Assembly (NCBI GenBank): GCA_900470095.1
Contig: UBZM01000024.1
Coordinates: 77,142 to 141,141 of the forward strand
Length of the DNA: 64,000 nt
Source of the DNA: Hyphomicrobiales bacterium
GTDB taxonomy: Bacteria > Pseudomonadota > Alphaproteobacteria > Rhizobiales > Beijerinckiaceae
Reading direction: 5' to 3'
Shown piece by piece: positions 55,880-64,000 of the stretch (its first letter is position 1; each line of letters opens with the position of its first letter). Made by a program: the position numbers and the translations under genes. A model generated the notes under the pieces. That model worked only from the letters and a program-made list of their open reading frames with translations, made no database searches and was not told the DNA's origin.

Positions 55880-55892
55880 TGAGGTTGCAGTG

Positions 55893-56318
55893 ATGCTGAT
55901 CGAATGGATCAAGGCATTTCACGTGATGGCGGTCATCTCCTGGATGGCCGGCATGCTCTATTTGCCTCGGCTGATGGTTTATCATGCGGAGGCGCAGACC
56001 GGCTCCGTGCAGTCCGAGACCTTCAAGATCATGGAGCGCCGGCTGCTCAAGGGCATCATCAATCCGGCGATGATCGCGACCTGGGTCCTGGGCCTGTACC
56101 TTGCCTGGGCGATCTACGGCTTCAAGGGTGGCTGGTTGCACGGCAAGATTCTGCTCGTGGTCATCCTCTCCGGCATCCATGGCATCCTGGTCGGACGGGT
56201 CAGGGCCTTTGCCGAAGATCGCAACGACAAGTCAGCGCGCTATTACCGGATCATCAACGAGGTGCCGGCCCTGCTGATGGTCGGAATCGTGATCCTGGTC
56301 ATCGTCAAGCCGTTCTGA
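55893..56318 (+). CDS. hemJ: Protoporphyrinogen IX oxidase HemJ
   Basis: HemJ oxidises protoporphyrinogen IX to protoporphyrin IX in most alphaproteobacteria. The 141-residue membrane protein has about four helices, AFHVMAVISWMAGMLYLPRL with the conserved heme-ligand His, and INEVPALLMVGIVILVIVKP. ATG 55893 is 13 bp after hemE, and the two are coupled. The segment encoding FHV contains TTTCACGTGA by coding constraint. Confidence 0.95.
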   Translation: MLIEWIKAFHVMAVISWMAGMLYLPRLMVYHAEAQTGSVQSETFKIMERRLLKGIINPAMIATWVLGLYLAWAIYGFKGGWLHGKILLVVILSGIHGILVGRVRAFAEDRNDKSARYYRIINEVPALLMVGIVILVIVKPF

Positions 56319-56443
56319 GCGATGCCGACGTTTCCGGCTTGAGAGTCCACCGGAAACCAGCTATCAAGCGCGACGCGACTTTTTGCGTCCTCCCTGTTGT
56401 CGATGGTTTGTGAGCTGGCTGCCGGTGCAGACGCTCATGATGC

Positions 56444-56512
56444 GCATCCCCTGCGCACTGGCCCTTCCAGGCCCTGTCGAGCCCTCCACTGAGTCCCTGA
56501 CCTCCGCCATTC
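56444..56512 (+). promoter_or_regulatory. C-rich, G-poor rho leader (candidate rut/autoattenuation site)
   Basis: The 69 bp just upstream of rho contain roughly 33 C and 14 G with regular YC dinucleotides. Rho loads on such unstructured C-rich RNA, and rho is autoregulated by attenuation in enterobacteria. The 224-bp gap otherwise has only a short GACGC/GCGTC hairpin near 56371-56390. Confidence 0.4.
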
Positions 56513-56542
56513 GTGTGGGGGCGTTTACGATCCGGGTGCCCC

Positions 56543-57808
56543 ATGCGGGAAATCAAGCTTCACGAACTCAAGGTCAAATCGCCGACCGAGCTTCTTGCCT
56601 TCGCCGAAGGCATGGAGGTCGAGAACGCCAGCACGATGCGCAAGCAGGAGCTGATGTTCGCGATCCTCAAGCAGTTGGCCGCCAAGGAAACCGAGATTCT
56701 CGGCGAGGGCGTGGTCGAGGTCCTGCAGGATGGATTCGGCTTCCTGCGCTCCTCCGACTCGAACTATTTGCCGGGTCCGGACGACATCTACGTTTCGCCT
56801 TCGCAGATCCGCAAGTTCGGCCTGCGCACGGGTGATACGGTTGAAGGGCCGATCCGAGGGCCCAAGGATGGCGAGCGCTATTTTGCGCTGCTCAAGGTCA
56901 ACACGATCAATTTCGAGGACCCTGAGAAGATCCGGCACAAGATCCATTTCGACAACCTGACGCCGCTTTATCCGGACGAGCGTCTGCGGCTGGAAGTCCA
57001 GGATCCGACGAAGAAGGACTTCTCGCCTCGCGTCATCGACATCGTGGCTCCGATCGGCAAGGGCCAGCGCGCCTTGATCGTGGCGCCGCCGCGTACCGGT
57101 AAGACGGTGCTGCTGCAGAACATCGCGCAGTCGATCACCAACAATCATCCCGAGTGCTATCTGATCGTGCTGCTGATCGACGAGCGGCCCGAGGAAGTCA
57201 CCGACATGCAGCGTTCGGTGAAGGGTGAGGTCGTGTCCTCGACCTTCGACGAGCCGGCCACGCGCCACGTTCAGGTCGCGGAGATGGTCATCGAGAAGGC
57301 CAAGCGCCTGGTGGAGCATGGCCGCGATGTCGTGATCCTGCTCGACTCGATCACGCGCCTCGGCCGTGCCTACAACACCGTCGTCCCCTCTTCCGGCAAG
57401 GTCTTGACCGGTGGTGTCGATGCCAACGCCCTGCAGCGGCCGAAGCGTTTCTTCGGCGCGGCGCGCAATATCGAGGAAGGCGGTTCGCTGACCATCGTCG
57501 CGACCGCGCTGATCGATACCGGCAGCCGCATGGACGAAGTCATCTTCGAAGAGTTCAAGGGCACCGGTAACTCGGAAATCGTGCTTGACCGCAAGGTGGC
57601 CGACAAGCGCATCTTCCCGGCGATCGACATCCTCAAGTCGGGCACCCGCAAGGAAGAGCTGATCACCCCGAAGGATGTGCTGCAGAAGACCTATGTGCTG
57701 CGCCGCATCCTGAATCCGATGGGACCGCAGGACGCGATCGAGTTCCTGATCGACAAGCTGCGGCAGACCAAGCAGAACTCCGAATTCTTCGACTCGATGA
57801 ACACCTGA
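56543..57808 (+). CDS. rho: Transcription termination factor Rho
   Basis: Rho is the hexameric RNA-dependent ATPase for factor-dependent termination. The 421-residue protein has an N-terminal domain ([20 protein letters not shown]), the cold-shock RNA-binding domain ([20 protein letters not shown]), Walker [16 protein letters not shown], Walker [17 protein letters not shown] and the Q and R loops. It is shorter than enterobacterial forms with insertions and is otherwise complete. ATG 56543 is the family start. Confidence 0.98.
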   Translation: MREIKLHELKVKSPTELLAFAEGMEVENASTMRKQELMFAILKQLAAKETEILGEGVVEVLQDGFGFLRSSDSNYLPGPDDIYVSPSQIRKFGLRTGDTVEGPIRGPKDGERYFALLKVNTINFEDPEKIRHKIHFDNLTPLYPDERLRLEVQDPTKKDFSPRVIDIVAPIGKGQRALIVAPPRTGKTVLLQNIAQSITNNHPECYLIVLLIDERPEEVTDMQRSVKGEVVSSTFDEPATRHVQVAEMVIEKAKRLVEHGRDVVILLDSITRLGRAYNTVVPSSGKVLTGGVDANALQRPKRFFGAARNIEEGGSLTIVATALIDTGSRMDEVIFEEFKGTGNSEIVLDRKVADKRIFPAIDILKSGTRKEELITPKDVLQKTYVLRRILNPMGPQDAIEFLIDKLRQTKQNSEFFDSMNT

Positions 57809-57870
57809 TCGGATCGGGAATCGCCGCGCCGCATGAGGCGCGCAGCGTCGGAGTCCAACACATTCAGCGA

Positions 57871-57903
57871 GGCGGGTCGGCAGTCATGCCGAACCCGCCT
57901 TTC
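57871..57903 (+). terminator. Rho-independent terminator after rho
   Basis: GGCGGGTCGGC (57871-57881), AGTCAT, GCCGAACCCGCC (57888-57899) pair with one bulged A, followed by TTTCTTG. It also lies 20 bp from the end of the convergent YyaL gene. Confidence 0.75.
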
Positions 57904-57919
57904 TTGTTTGGATCCGAGG

Positions 57920-59923
57920 TCACCGCCCAGCAGCAATGGCATCCTGCAATTGATTCGGATCCGTTACGGGAGGCAGGCAACGCCCGGCGAAGCAGATGAA
58001 GGCGGCACCGCTGCCTGCAAGACGCGCCATGGAAGCGGCTGGGTGATCCGATGCCAGCGCGCTGGCATCGGGGCAGTCGACGATCATCGTCGTCGTGTAG
58101 GGCAACGCCAGCGCGGCTTCGCGAAGCCGTTCACGCTCGGGTCCGGCCAGGACGATCTCGACGCCGTGCCGCGCCAGATCATAGGCATTGAGTATGGAGC
58201 CATGGGCGATGGGCGCGCGCTCGGCAGCGGCCAATACTGCTGCGAGAAACTGTTCGGCCTGGGCCCTATCGGTCGAGGCTCCCGTCTTGGTCGCCAGACG
58301 AAGCAGGTTCCCTGCATGCAGGCCATTGGCGTTGGGAACTGCATCATCATGAGTCGGCCTCGGTAGGACCGGAAGAGCGATGCTGTCACCCAGAGTCATA
58401 CCAAGTAGACTCGTATCGGCGTGGCGGTAGTGCCGCCAGAGATGGGCCGACCAACGCAGGGCGTGGTCTAGGAAATGTTGTTCCGATGTGGCGTCGTGGA
58501 GCGCGAGGGCCGCATCGATCATCGCTGCGTGATCGAGCGCAAAGCCCGGGGCGATCAGCCGGCCCGCGCGGTAGGAGTGAGCGAGACCATCGCCATGTCT
58601 CATTGATTCGGTGACGAAATGGTAAGTTCGTCGGGCAAGGCCCAGCCAGGTGGGCTCGGCGAGCAGCCTGGAGGCACGGGCGAGCGCTGCGATCACCAGC
58701 CCATTCCAGTCGGCCAGGATCTTGTCGTCGCGGGTGGGAGGGACCCGGCGAGCTCGCAACGCCAGGAGCTGGCGCCGAATGTTGGCCAATTGCTGCTCGG
58801 ATGCCGGATCGGGATCGGGCGTGTCGAGCCGGTTGAGGATCGTGACCCCTTCCCAGTTGCCATGGGCGGTGACGTCATAGTGTCGGGCGAAGAGCCCTGC
58901 GTCCGCTGGTGCGAGATGGCTGGCCAGTTCCGGTGCGGTCCAGACATAGAACTTGCCTTCGACCCCCTCGGAATCGGCATCGAGGCTGGAGGCGAAGGCA
59001 CCCTCCCGCAGCAACATATCCCGCTCAAGCCAGGTGACGATGCCCTGGGCCGCGCTGCGCGCCAGTGGATCGCCGCTGCGCTTCGCCTCGAGCGCATAGA
59101 GTCCGAGAAGCTGGGCATTGTCATAAAGCATCTTCTCGAAATGCGGCACGAGCCAGCGCTCGTCGACCGAGTATCGGGCAAAGCCGCCGCCGAGGTGATC
59201 GTGAATGCCGCCACGCGCCATGCGTTCCAGGGTGCGGGTCGCCGGCAGGAGCGTGGTCGCATTCCCAGTGCGGCTGCCGTGACGCCAAAGCAGCTCGGTC
59301 AGGCCAGGGTTGGGGAATTTCGGTGCGCCGCGCAGCCCACCATGATGCGGATCGAAGGATTGGGCGATCTCGCTGGCGATCGGGTCGAGGCCAGGTTCGT
59401 ATTGGGCTTCTGCCCTGGCCGCGGTCTCACTCTGCTGGAGTGCAGCCTTGATCGCGGAGGCATTGCGCGCGATCCGCTCGGGCTCCTGTGCATGGATGGC
59501 CGCGATCTGCTGCAGCACCTGGATGAAGGAGGGCCGTCCATAGCGCGCGGTTGGCGGAAAATAGGTGCCGCCCCAGAAGGGCTGAGCGTCGGCCGTGAGG
59601 AACATGGTCAGCGGCCAGCCCCCCTGTTCGCCCAGGCTGTGCAACGCACTCATGTAGACGTGATCGATATCGGGTCGCTCCTCCCGGTCGACCTTGATGT
59701 TGACGAAGAGCGCGTTCATCAGCGCCGCGGTTGCAGGGTCCTCGAAGCTCTCATGCGCCATGACATGACACCAGTGACAGGCGGCATAGCCGACCGAGAG
59801 CAGGACCGGGCGGCCGCTTGACTTTGCTTCGGCAAAAGCTTCTTCGCTCCATTCCCACCAATGGACGGGGTTGTCCTTGTGCTGCAGGAGATAGGGGCTG
59901 GCCGCGGCTCCTAGACGATTCAT
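57920..59923 (-). CDS. Thioredoxin-domain protein (YyaL/SSP411/DUF255 family)
   Basis: The 667-residue protein has an N-terminal DsbH-like thioredoxin domain starting [20 protein letters not shown], with the motif [18 protein letters not shown] (CHWC at about residues 49-52), followed by a six-hairpin glycosidase-like region that includes [20 protein letters not shown] and [20 protein letters not shown]. The family is widespread, cytosolic by prediction and of unknown physiological function; the human homologue is SPATA20. It converges on rho and diverges from mnmE with a 49-bp gap. Confidence 0.92.
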   Translation of the reverse strand: MNRLGAAASPYLLQHKDNPVHWWEWSEEAFAEAKSSGRPVLLSVGYAACHWCHVMAHESFEDPATAALMNALFVNIKVDREERPDIDHVYMSALHSLGEQGGWPLTMFLTADAQPFWGGTYFPPTARYGRPSFIQVLQQIAAIHAQEPERIARNASAIKAALQQSETAARAEAQYEPGLDPIASEIAQSFDPHHGGLRGAPKFPNPGLTELLWRHGSRTGNATTLLPATRTLERMARGGIHDHLGGGFARYSVDERWLVPHFEKMLYDNAQLLGLYALEAKRSGDPLARSAAQGIVTWLERDMLLREGAFASSLDADSEGVEGKFYVWTAPELASHLAPADAGLFARHYDVTAHGNWEGVTILNRLDTPDPDPASEQQLANIRRQLLALRARRVPPTRDDKILADWNGLVIAALARASRLLAEPTWLGLARRTYHFVTESMRHGDGLAHSYRAGRLIAPGFALDHAAMIDAALALHDATSEQHFLDHALRWSAHLWRHYRHADTSLLGMTLGDSIALPVLPRPTHDDAVPNANGLHAGNLLRLATKTGASTDRAQAEQFLAAVLAAAERAPIAHGSILNAYDLARHGVEIVLAGPERERLREAALALPYTTTMIVDCPDASALASDHPAASMARLAGSGAAFICFAGRCLPPVTDPNQLQDAIAAGR

Positions 59924-59972
59924 CGACGGGTCTCCCAGGCAAATCAGCGTCGCTACGGAAAGATGTCTCCCT

Positions 59973-61289
59973 ATGACGACCGGACAGGATTACCCCACGA
60001 TTGTGGCTCTATCGTCGGCCAATGGTCGTGCCGGAGTGGCAGTCCTGCGGGTATCCGGACCTCGAGTTCGATTCGTCCTCGAAACGATTTCGGGCGTTAT
60101 CCCCAACCCGAGGCATGCGGTGCTTCGGCATTTGCGCCACCCGGCCTCCCGCGAGGTGATCGATTCGGCTTTGGTCCTGTTCTTTCCCGGGCCAGCAAGC
60201 TTCACTGGCGAGGATGTCGCCGAGTTCCATATCCATGGCTCGCGTGCGGTGATGGCGGCCCTGCTCTCGGCACTGACCAGCCTGCCAGGGCTTCGCTTGG
60301 CGGAGGCCGGAGAGTTCACCCGGCGGGCCTTTGAGGCCGGAAAGCTCGATCTTGCAGCGGTCGAGGGCCTGGCAGACCTGATCGATTCGGAGACGGAATG
60401 GCAGCGTCGACAGGCGCTTCGGCAAATGGATGGGGCCCTCGGTCATGCGGCTGCGCTGTGGCGAGACCAGTTGATCGGCGCCATGTCCCTGCTGGAGGCC
60501 GAGATCGATTTTTCGGATGAAGGCGATGTTTCGGGAGAGCTGCTCGAGAACGCGATTGCCGCCGTCGAACAGGTACTGGCGAGCCTGCGCGACGCCCTGG
60601 GGTCGTTTCGGATGGGCGAGCGTGTTCGCGAGGGATTTGTCGTCGTGCTGGCGGGGCCGCCCAATGCGGGCAAGTCGAGTCTGCTGAACGCCCTCGCCCG
60701 TCGCGACGTGGCAATCGTCTCGCCGCAGCCTGGCACGACCCGAGACATGATTGAAGTCAGGCTCGATCTGGCCGGTTTCCCGGTTACGTTGATCGATACG
60801 GCGGGTTTACGCGAGAGCGTCGATCCGATCGAGGCAGAAGGTGTTCGCCGGGCGAACGCTCTGGCCGAGAAGGCGGATCTGGTGCTGAGACTTCGCGCAG
60901 TCGATTCGCAGCCGGACCGAAGGGCCGTTGAGCCGCAGGACCTGATGTTAGCCACCAAGTGCGATTTGCCCGGGCAAGTCCGCGTCGGCGAGCTGGCGCT
61001 CTCCGTGCAAAGCGGTGTCGGTCTCGATGCGCTCTTGAGGAGCATCTCCGAGCGGCTCGGTGCGCTGACCAATCCCGAGCCCGCATTGTTGACCCGCGAG
61101 CGACAGCGCGTAGCGGTTACGGATGCGGTCGCGGCGCTGCAGCGGGCCGCAGCTTCCGGGCACGGCCAGGTCGAACTGCTGGCCGAGGATGTCAGGATCG
61201 CCGTGCGCGCGCTCGAACGACTCGTGGGGCGGATCGACGTCGAGGATGTGCTGGACCGACTGTTTTCCGGCTTCTGCATCGGGAAGTAG
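59973..61289 (+). CDS. mnmE: tRNA uridine-5-carboxymethylaminomethyl modification GTPase MnmE
   Basis: MnmE, with MnmG, installs the cmnm5 group on U34 of tRNAs. The 438-residue protein has the N-terminal tetrahydrofolate domain ([20 protein letters not shown]), a helical domain interrupted by the G domain with GPPNAGKSS (228-236) and DTAG (275-278), and the C-terminal CIGK with the key Cys435. The G4 motif reads TKCD (328-331) instead of the usual NKxD. The parS site lies 15 bp past the stop. Confidence 0.95.
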   Translation: MTTGQDYPTIVALSSANGRAGVAVLRVSGPRVRFVLETISGVIPNPRHAVLRHLRHPASREVIDSALVLFFPGPASFTGEDVAEFHIHGSRAVMAALLSALTSLPGLRLAEAGEFTRRAFEAGKLDLAAVEGLADLIDSETEWQRRQALRQMDGALGHAAALWRDQLIGAMSLLEAEIDFSDEGDVSGELLENAIAAVEQVLASLRDALGSFRMGERVREGFVVVLAGPPNAGKSSLLNALARRDVAIVSPQPGTTRDMIEVRLDLAGFPVTLIDTAGLRESVDPIEAEGVRRANALAEKADLVLRLRAVDSQPDRRAVEPQDLMLATKCDLPGQVRVGELALSVQSGVGLDALLRSISERLGALTNPEPALLTRERQRVAVTDAVAALQRAAASGHGQVELLAEDVRIAVRALERLVGRIDVEDVLDRLFSGFCIGK

Positions 61290-61304
61290 AGAAACCCTGC
61301 GCGG

Positions 61305-61320
61305 CGTTTCACGTGAAACT
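61305..61320. promoter_or_regulatory. parS-like site 2 (mnmE-mnmG gap)
   Basis: CGTTTCACGTGAAACT contains the perfect 14-bp palindrome GTTTCACGTGAAAC (61306-61319), 14 of 16 matches to the ParB consensus. Confidence 0.8.
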
Positions 61321-61374
61321 CTCGGCTGAGAGATCACAAGAATCTTGACCCCTGGCACGGTGTTGGCTAGCGAC

Positions 61375-63270
61375 ATGCGCATGTCCCATTCCATTGCCAC
61401 TGATCGCTACGACGTCATCGTCGTAGGTGGCGGCCATGCCGGCGCCGAAGCGGCGGCGGCGGCTGCGCGTCTTGGTGCGCGCACGGCGCTGCTGACCCAT
61501 CAGCGCGAGACGATTGGCGTGATGTCCTGCAATCCTGCGATCGGCGGGTTGGGCAAGGGCCATCTCGTGCGCGAGATCGATGCGCTCGACGGTATCATGG
61601 CCCGCGCAGCTGACCGTGCCGGCATTCAGTTCCGAATGCTGAACCGCCGCAAGGGCCCGGCCGTTCGCGGCCCGCGTGCACAGGCCGACCGCAAGCTCTA
61701 CCGGAGCGCGGTCCAGAATCTTCTTGCCGAACACGATCATCTCGAGATCGTTGTCGGCGAGGCCTTCGACCTCGATATTGCGAATGGCACCGTTCAAGCT
61801 GTCATTCTGTCGGACGGCCGTCGATTCGCCTGCGGAACGGTTGTCCTGACGACTGGCACTTTCCTGCGTGGATTGATCCATATCGGCGAGAAGACAATTC
61901 CGGCAGGACGTGTTGGGGAAGCCCCGTCGCTTGGTCTATCGGCTACGCTGGAGCGTCATGCGTTTCCGCTTGGTCGCCTCAAGACGGGTACGCCGCCACG
62001 GCTGGATGGGCGCACGATCGCCTGGTCCGCGCTGGAGATGCAGGCCGGTGACGATCCGCCGGAGCCGTTCTCTGCGCTGACCGACCTGATTACGACGCCG
62101 CAGATTTGCTGCGGCATCACCCGCACCACGCTGGCCTCGCACGAATTGATCCGCGCCAATCTCCATCGCGCGCCGATGTTTTCGGGCCAGATCGAGGGCC
62201 GAGGGCCACGCTATTGCCCATCGATCGAGGATAAGGTCGGCCGCTTCGGGGATCGCGACGGCCACCAGATCTTTCTGGAGCCGGAGGGGCTCGATGATCC
62301 CACCGTCTATCCCAACGGTATCTCGACCTCCTTGCCGGAAGATGTACAGCTCGACTTGCTGAGGACGATTCCTGGGCTTGAAGATGCAGCCATGCTGCGT
62401 CCTGGCTATGCGATCGAGTATGATTTCGTCGATCCTCGCGCTTTGAAGAACACGCTTGAGACGCGCGCGATCGCTGGTCTGTTTCTCGCGGGCCAGATCA
62501 ACGGAACGACCGGCTATGAGGAGGCGGCGGCCCAGGGGCTCTTTGCGGGCCTCAATGCGGCACGGCGTGCCAGTGGTGCAGAGCCGGTCGCGATGGATCG
62601 GACCACCTCCTATATCGGCGTGCTGGTTGATGACCTCGTTACCCGCGGCGTGACCGAGCCCTATCGCATGTTCACCTCGCGCGCGGAGTTCAGGCTGTCG
62701 CTGCGAGTCGATAATGCCGATGAGCGGCTAACCTCTTTGGGTATCGCGCTTGGCTTGGTCGGTGGCGAGCGTGAACGCCGGTTCCGGGCCAAGGCGGAGC
62801 AAATTGACGGATTGCGTGAGCAATTGAAGAACCTCCGGCTATCGCCACAACAGGCCGACCAGGCCGGCCTGCAGTTGAACAGGGATGGCGTGCGGCGTAG
62901 CGCTTATCAGCTCCTCTCCTATCCAGATATCAGCTTCGAGCACCTGACGGCGATCTGGCCCGAGCTCGGCGCCTACCCTTCCTTTGTGGCGTCGCGGGTT
63001 ACGGCCGATGCGACCTATGCGGTCTATCTCGACCGGCAGGCTGCCGAGATCGGCGCCTATCAGCGCGATCAAGCGCTGGAGGTTCCGGCGGATCTCGATC
63101 TTGATGGCATTTCCGGGCTCTCGAATGAACTGAAGGCGAAGCTGTCGCAGCAGCGCCCGGCCAATCTCGCGCAAGCATCACGGATCGAAGGCATGACTCC
63201 TGCTGCACTGACTTTGCTGGCGGCCCATGCGCGGCGGGATCGCAAGCGCGCGACTGATACGGCGGCCTGA
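61375..63270 (+). CDS. mnmG: tRNA uridine-5-carboxymethylaminomethyl modification enzyme MnmG
   Basis: MnmG (GidA) is the FAD- and NADH-dependent partner of MnmE. From ATG 61375 it has 631 residues. [20 protein letters not shown] is the FAD-binding loop, [20 protein letters not shown] is signature 1 and [19 protein letters not shown] is signature 2. ATG 61381 is an equally possible start; an upstream TTG (61345) is less likely. It is 85 bp after mnmE, with parS site 2 between. Confidence 0.95.
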   Translation: MRMSHSIATDRYDVIVVGGGHAGAEAAAAAARLGARTALLTHQRETIGVMSCNPAIGGLGKGHLVREIDALDGIMARAADRAGIQFRMLNRRKGPAVRGPRAQADRKLYRSAVQNLLAEHDHLEIVVGEAFDLDIANGTVQAVILSDGRRFACGTVVLTTGTFLRGLIHIGEKTIPAGRVGEAPSLGLSATLERHAFPLGRLKTGTPPRLDGRTIAWSALEMQAGDDPPEPFSALTDLITTPQICCGITRTTLASHELIRANLHRAPMFSGQIEGRGPRYCPSIEDKVGRFGDRDGHQIFLEPEGLDDPTVYPNGISTSLPEDVQLDLLRTIPGLEDAAMLRPGYAIEYDFVDPRALKNTLETRAIAGLFLAGQINGTTGYEEAAAQGLFAGLNAARRASGAEPVAMDRTTSYIGVLVDDLVTRGVTEPYRMFTSRAEFRLSLRVDNADERLTSLGIALGLVGGERERRFRAKAEQIDGLREQLKNLRLSPQQADQAGLQLNRDGVRRSAYQLLSYPDISFEHLTAIWPELGAYPSFVASRVTADATYAVYLDRQAAEIGAYQRDQALEVPADLDLDGISGLSNELKAKLSQQRPANLAQASRIEGMTPAALTLLAAHARRDRKRATDTAA

Positions 63271-63273
63271 GTC

Positions 63274-63921
63274 GTGTCTGTTGACAACGATGACCGCGCC
63301 CGCGCTCTGCGCTTGACTCCTGTTTCACGTGAAACACAGGAGCGGCTCGCGCTGCTGGTCGCAGAGCTGGTCAAATGGCAAAATGCGAAGAACCTGGTCT
63401 CTTCAGCAACGCTTGCGGATGTCTGGACGCGGCACATCGCTGATTCGCTCCAGCTCTTCGCATTGGCGCCTGACGCCAGGGCTTGGCTCGATCTCGGCTC
63501 AGGCGGTGGATTTCCCGGGCTTGTGATCGGGATCTGTCTTGCCGAGCAAGGGCAAGGTCGGATCCATCTGGTCGAGAGCAATGCTCGCAAATGCGCCTTT
63601 TTGCGCCACGCGGCCCGGGTGACCGGTGCGCCTGTGACGGTTCATGCCTCGCGGATCGAGGATATCGTTGGGGAGTTCACAGAAAAAGTCGACGTCGTGA
63701 CGGCCCGGGCGCTCGCACCGCTCCCGATTCTGCTAGGATGGTGCAAGGAGTTGTTGAGAACCGGGACACTTGGGCTCTTTCCCAAGGGACAATATCTAGA
63801 TGCTGAATTGACCGAAGCGTCTAAATATTGGAAGATTCAGGCCTCGACAGTTGTCTCCGTGACAGATCCGGCAGCTCGCATTCTGTTGATTCGCGAGGCC
63901 GAGCAGCGGGCCGATACATGA
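63274..63921 (+). CDS. rsmG: 16S rRNA (guanine(527)-N7)-methyltransferase RsmG
   Basis: RsmG (GidB) methylates G527 of 16S rRNA, and loss gives low-level streptomycin resistance. The 215-residue protein (GTG start) has LVKWQNAKNLVSSATLADVW, DLGSGGGFPGLVIGICLAE as the SAM loop and VVTARALAPLPILLGWCKEL. Codons 17-21 encode VSRET and contain a perfect parS. The stop overlaps the parA start (ATGA). Confidence 0.96.
   Translation: MSVDNDDRARALRLTPVSRETQERLALLVAELVKWQNAKNLVSSATLADVWTRHIADSLQLFALAPDARAWLDLGSGGGFPGLVIGICLAEQGQGRIHLVESNARKCAFLRHAARVTGAPVTVHASRIEDIVGEFTEKVDVVTARALAPLPILLGWCKELLRTGTLGLFPKGQYLDAELTEASKYWKIQASTVVSVTDPAARILLIREAEQRADT
63321..63336. promoter_or_regulatory. parS site 3 (perfect, inside rsmG)
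   Basis: TGTTTCACGTGAAACA matches the ParB consensus at all 16 positions and is palindromic. It is read as codons for VSRET within rsmG, 582 bp before parA. Confidence 0.9.
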
Positions 63922-64000
63922 CCGATCTGACTCCCATTACCCTTCCTCGCCGGCCACGTGTGCTGGTGCTCGCCAACCAGAAGGGCGGCGTCGGCAAGAC
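63918..64000 (+). CDS. parA: Chromosome partitioning ATPase ParA, N-terminal end (3' truncated by window)
   Basis: The last 83 bases open a frame beginning MTDLTPITLPRRPRVLVLAN and reaching QKGGVGKT, the deviant Walker A box of ParA/Soj ATPases, at about residues 21-28. ParA and ParB move newly replicated origins via parS. The start overlaps the rsmG stop, and parB is expected just past the window. Only the first 27 codons are visible. Confidence 0.93.
   Translation, partial: MTDLTPITLPRRPRVLVLANQKGGVGK

Noticed and set aside
55915-55930. A fourth TTTCACGTGA core inside hemJ
   Set aside because: Only 10 of 16 positions match parS, and the word is forced by conserved hemJ codons for Phe-His-Val. 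It is unlikely to be a ParB site.
1-64000. CRISPR arrays, insertion sequences, prophage, tRNA or rRNA genes
   Set aside because: No direct-repeat arrays, transposase or integrase frames, or tRNA/rRNA sequences were seen on either strand.

Overview
The window is high-GC, almost wall-to-wall coding DNA from the chromosome of an alphaproteobacterium, most likely a member of the Hyphomicrobiales (Rhizobiales) close to Bosea. The evidence is gene order: the block maf/aroE/coaE/dnaQ and ppsR diverging from hemE/hemJ/rho, followed by mnmE-mnmG-rsmG-parA, is the classic alphaproteobacterial origin neighbourhood, and hisB-DUF2628-hisHAFE-coaA, miaB-phoH-ybeY-corC-lnt-xre-metK-trmB and rimP-nusA-rnpM-infB-rbfA-truB-rpsO-pnp are rhizobial-style clusters. 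The genus is inference only. No tRNA, rRNA, CRISPR, insertion sequence or prophage was seen.

Layout. 1-3.1 kb: edge of a surface-polysaccharide locus (end of a WecA/MraY-type transferase, an epimerase, and a convergent FlaA1/WbpM-type dehydratase). 3.2-9.3 kb: TetR regulator with a tandem operator, cobyric acid synthase, a PLP aminotransferase preceded by a large palindrome, an unrecognised TPR-like protein, RidA and a YqaA-type membrane protein. 9.3-13.9 kb: coaA and the leftward his operon. 14.2-22.2 kb: hslVU, murJ, trpS, usp, nfuA, tsaB, rimI, plsC. 22.3-30.8 kb: miaB-phoH-ybeY-corC-lnt, an XRE regulator, metK, trmB. 30.8-44.3 kb: a DUF2336 gene and the translation/RNA operon rimP to pnp, interrupted between truB and rpsO by about 1.9 kb of accessory DNA carrying a decayed AraC gene and a divergent oxidoreductase/HxlR pair. 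44.4-50.7 kb: PPOX-type flavoprotein, adenosine kinase, XRE, Smr, MltA, Tim44-like, secB, terC. 50.7-64 kb: the origin region.

The most significant non-coding feature is the 459-bp gap between ppsR and hemE (54389-54847). It carries two identical DnaA-type boxes, an AT-rich tract with repeated GATTC words and a parS-like site, and it divides leftward from rightward genes, so it is a strong candidate for oriC. A parS core in the mnmE-mnmG gap and a perfect 16-bp parS inside rsmG lie just before parA, whose first 83 bases end the window. If oriC is here, the large rightward operons on its left, including nusA-infB-rpsO-pnp, would be transcribed head-on to the fork.

Other regulatory signals are a terminator in front of rimP with no gene to terminate, two tandem hairpin terminators between secB and terC, a C-rich leader before rho, a symmetrical double dyad between the oxidoreductase and HxlR genes, and dispersed palindromic repeats. 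I did not find a wholly new multi-gene system; the novelty is mainly in these intergenic signals and in the unassigned TPR-like protein.
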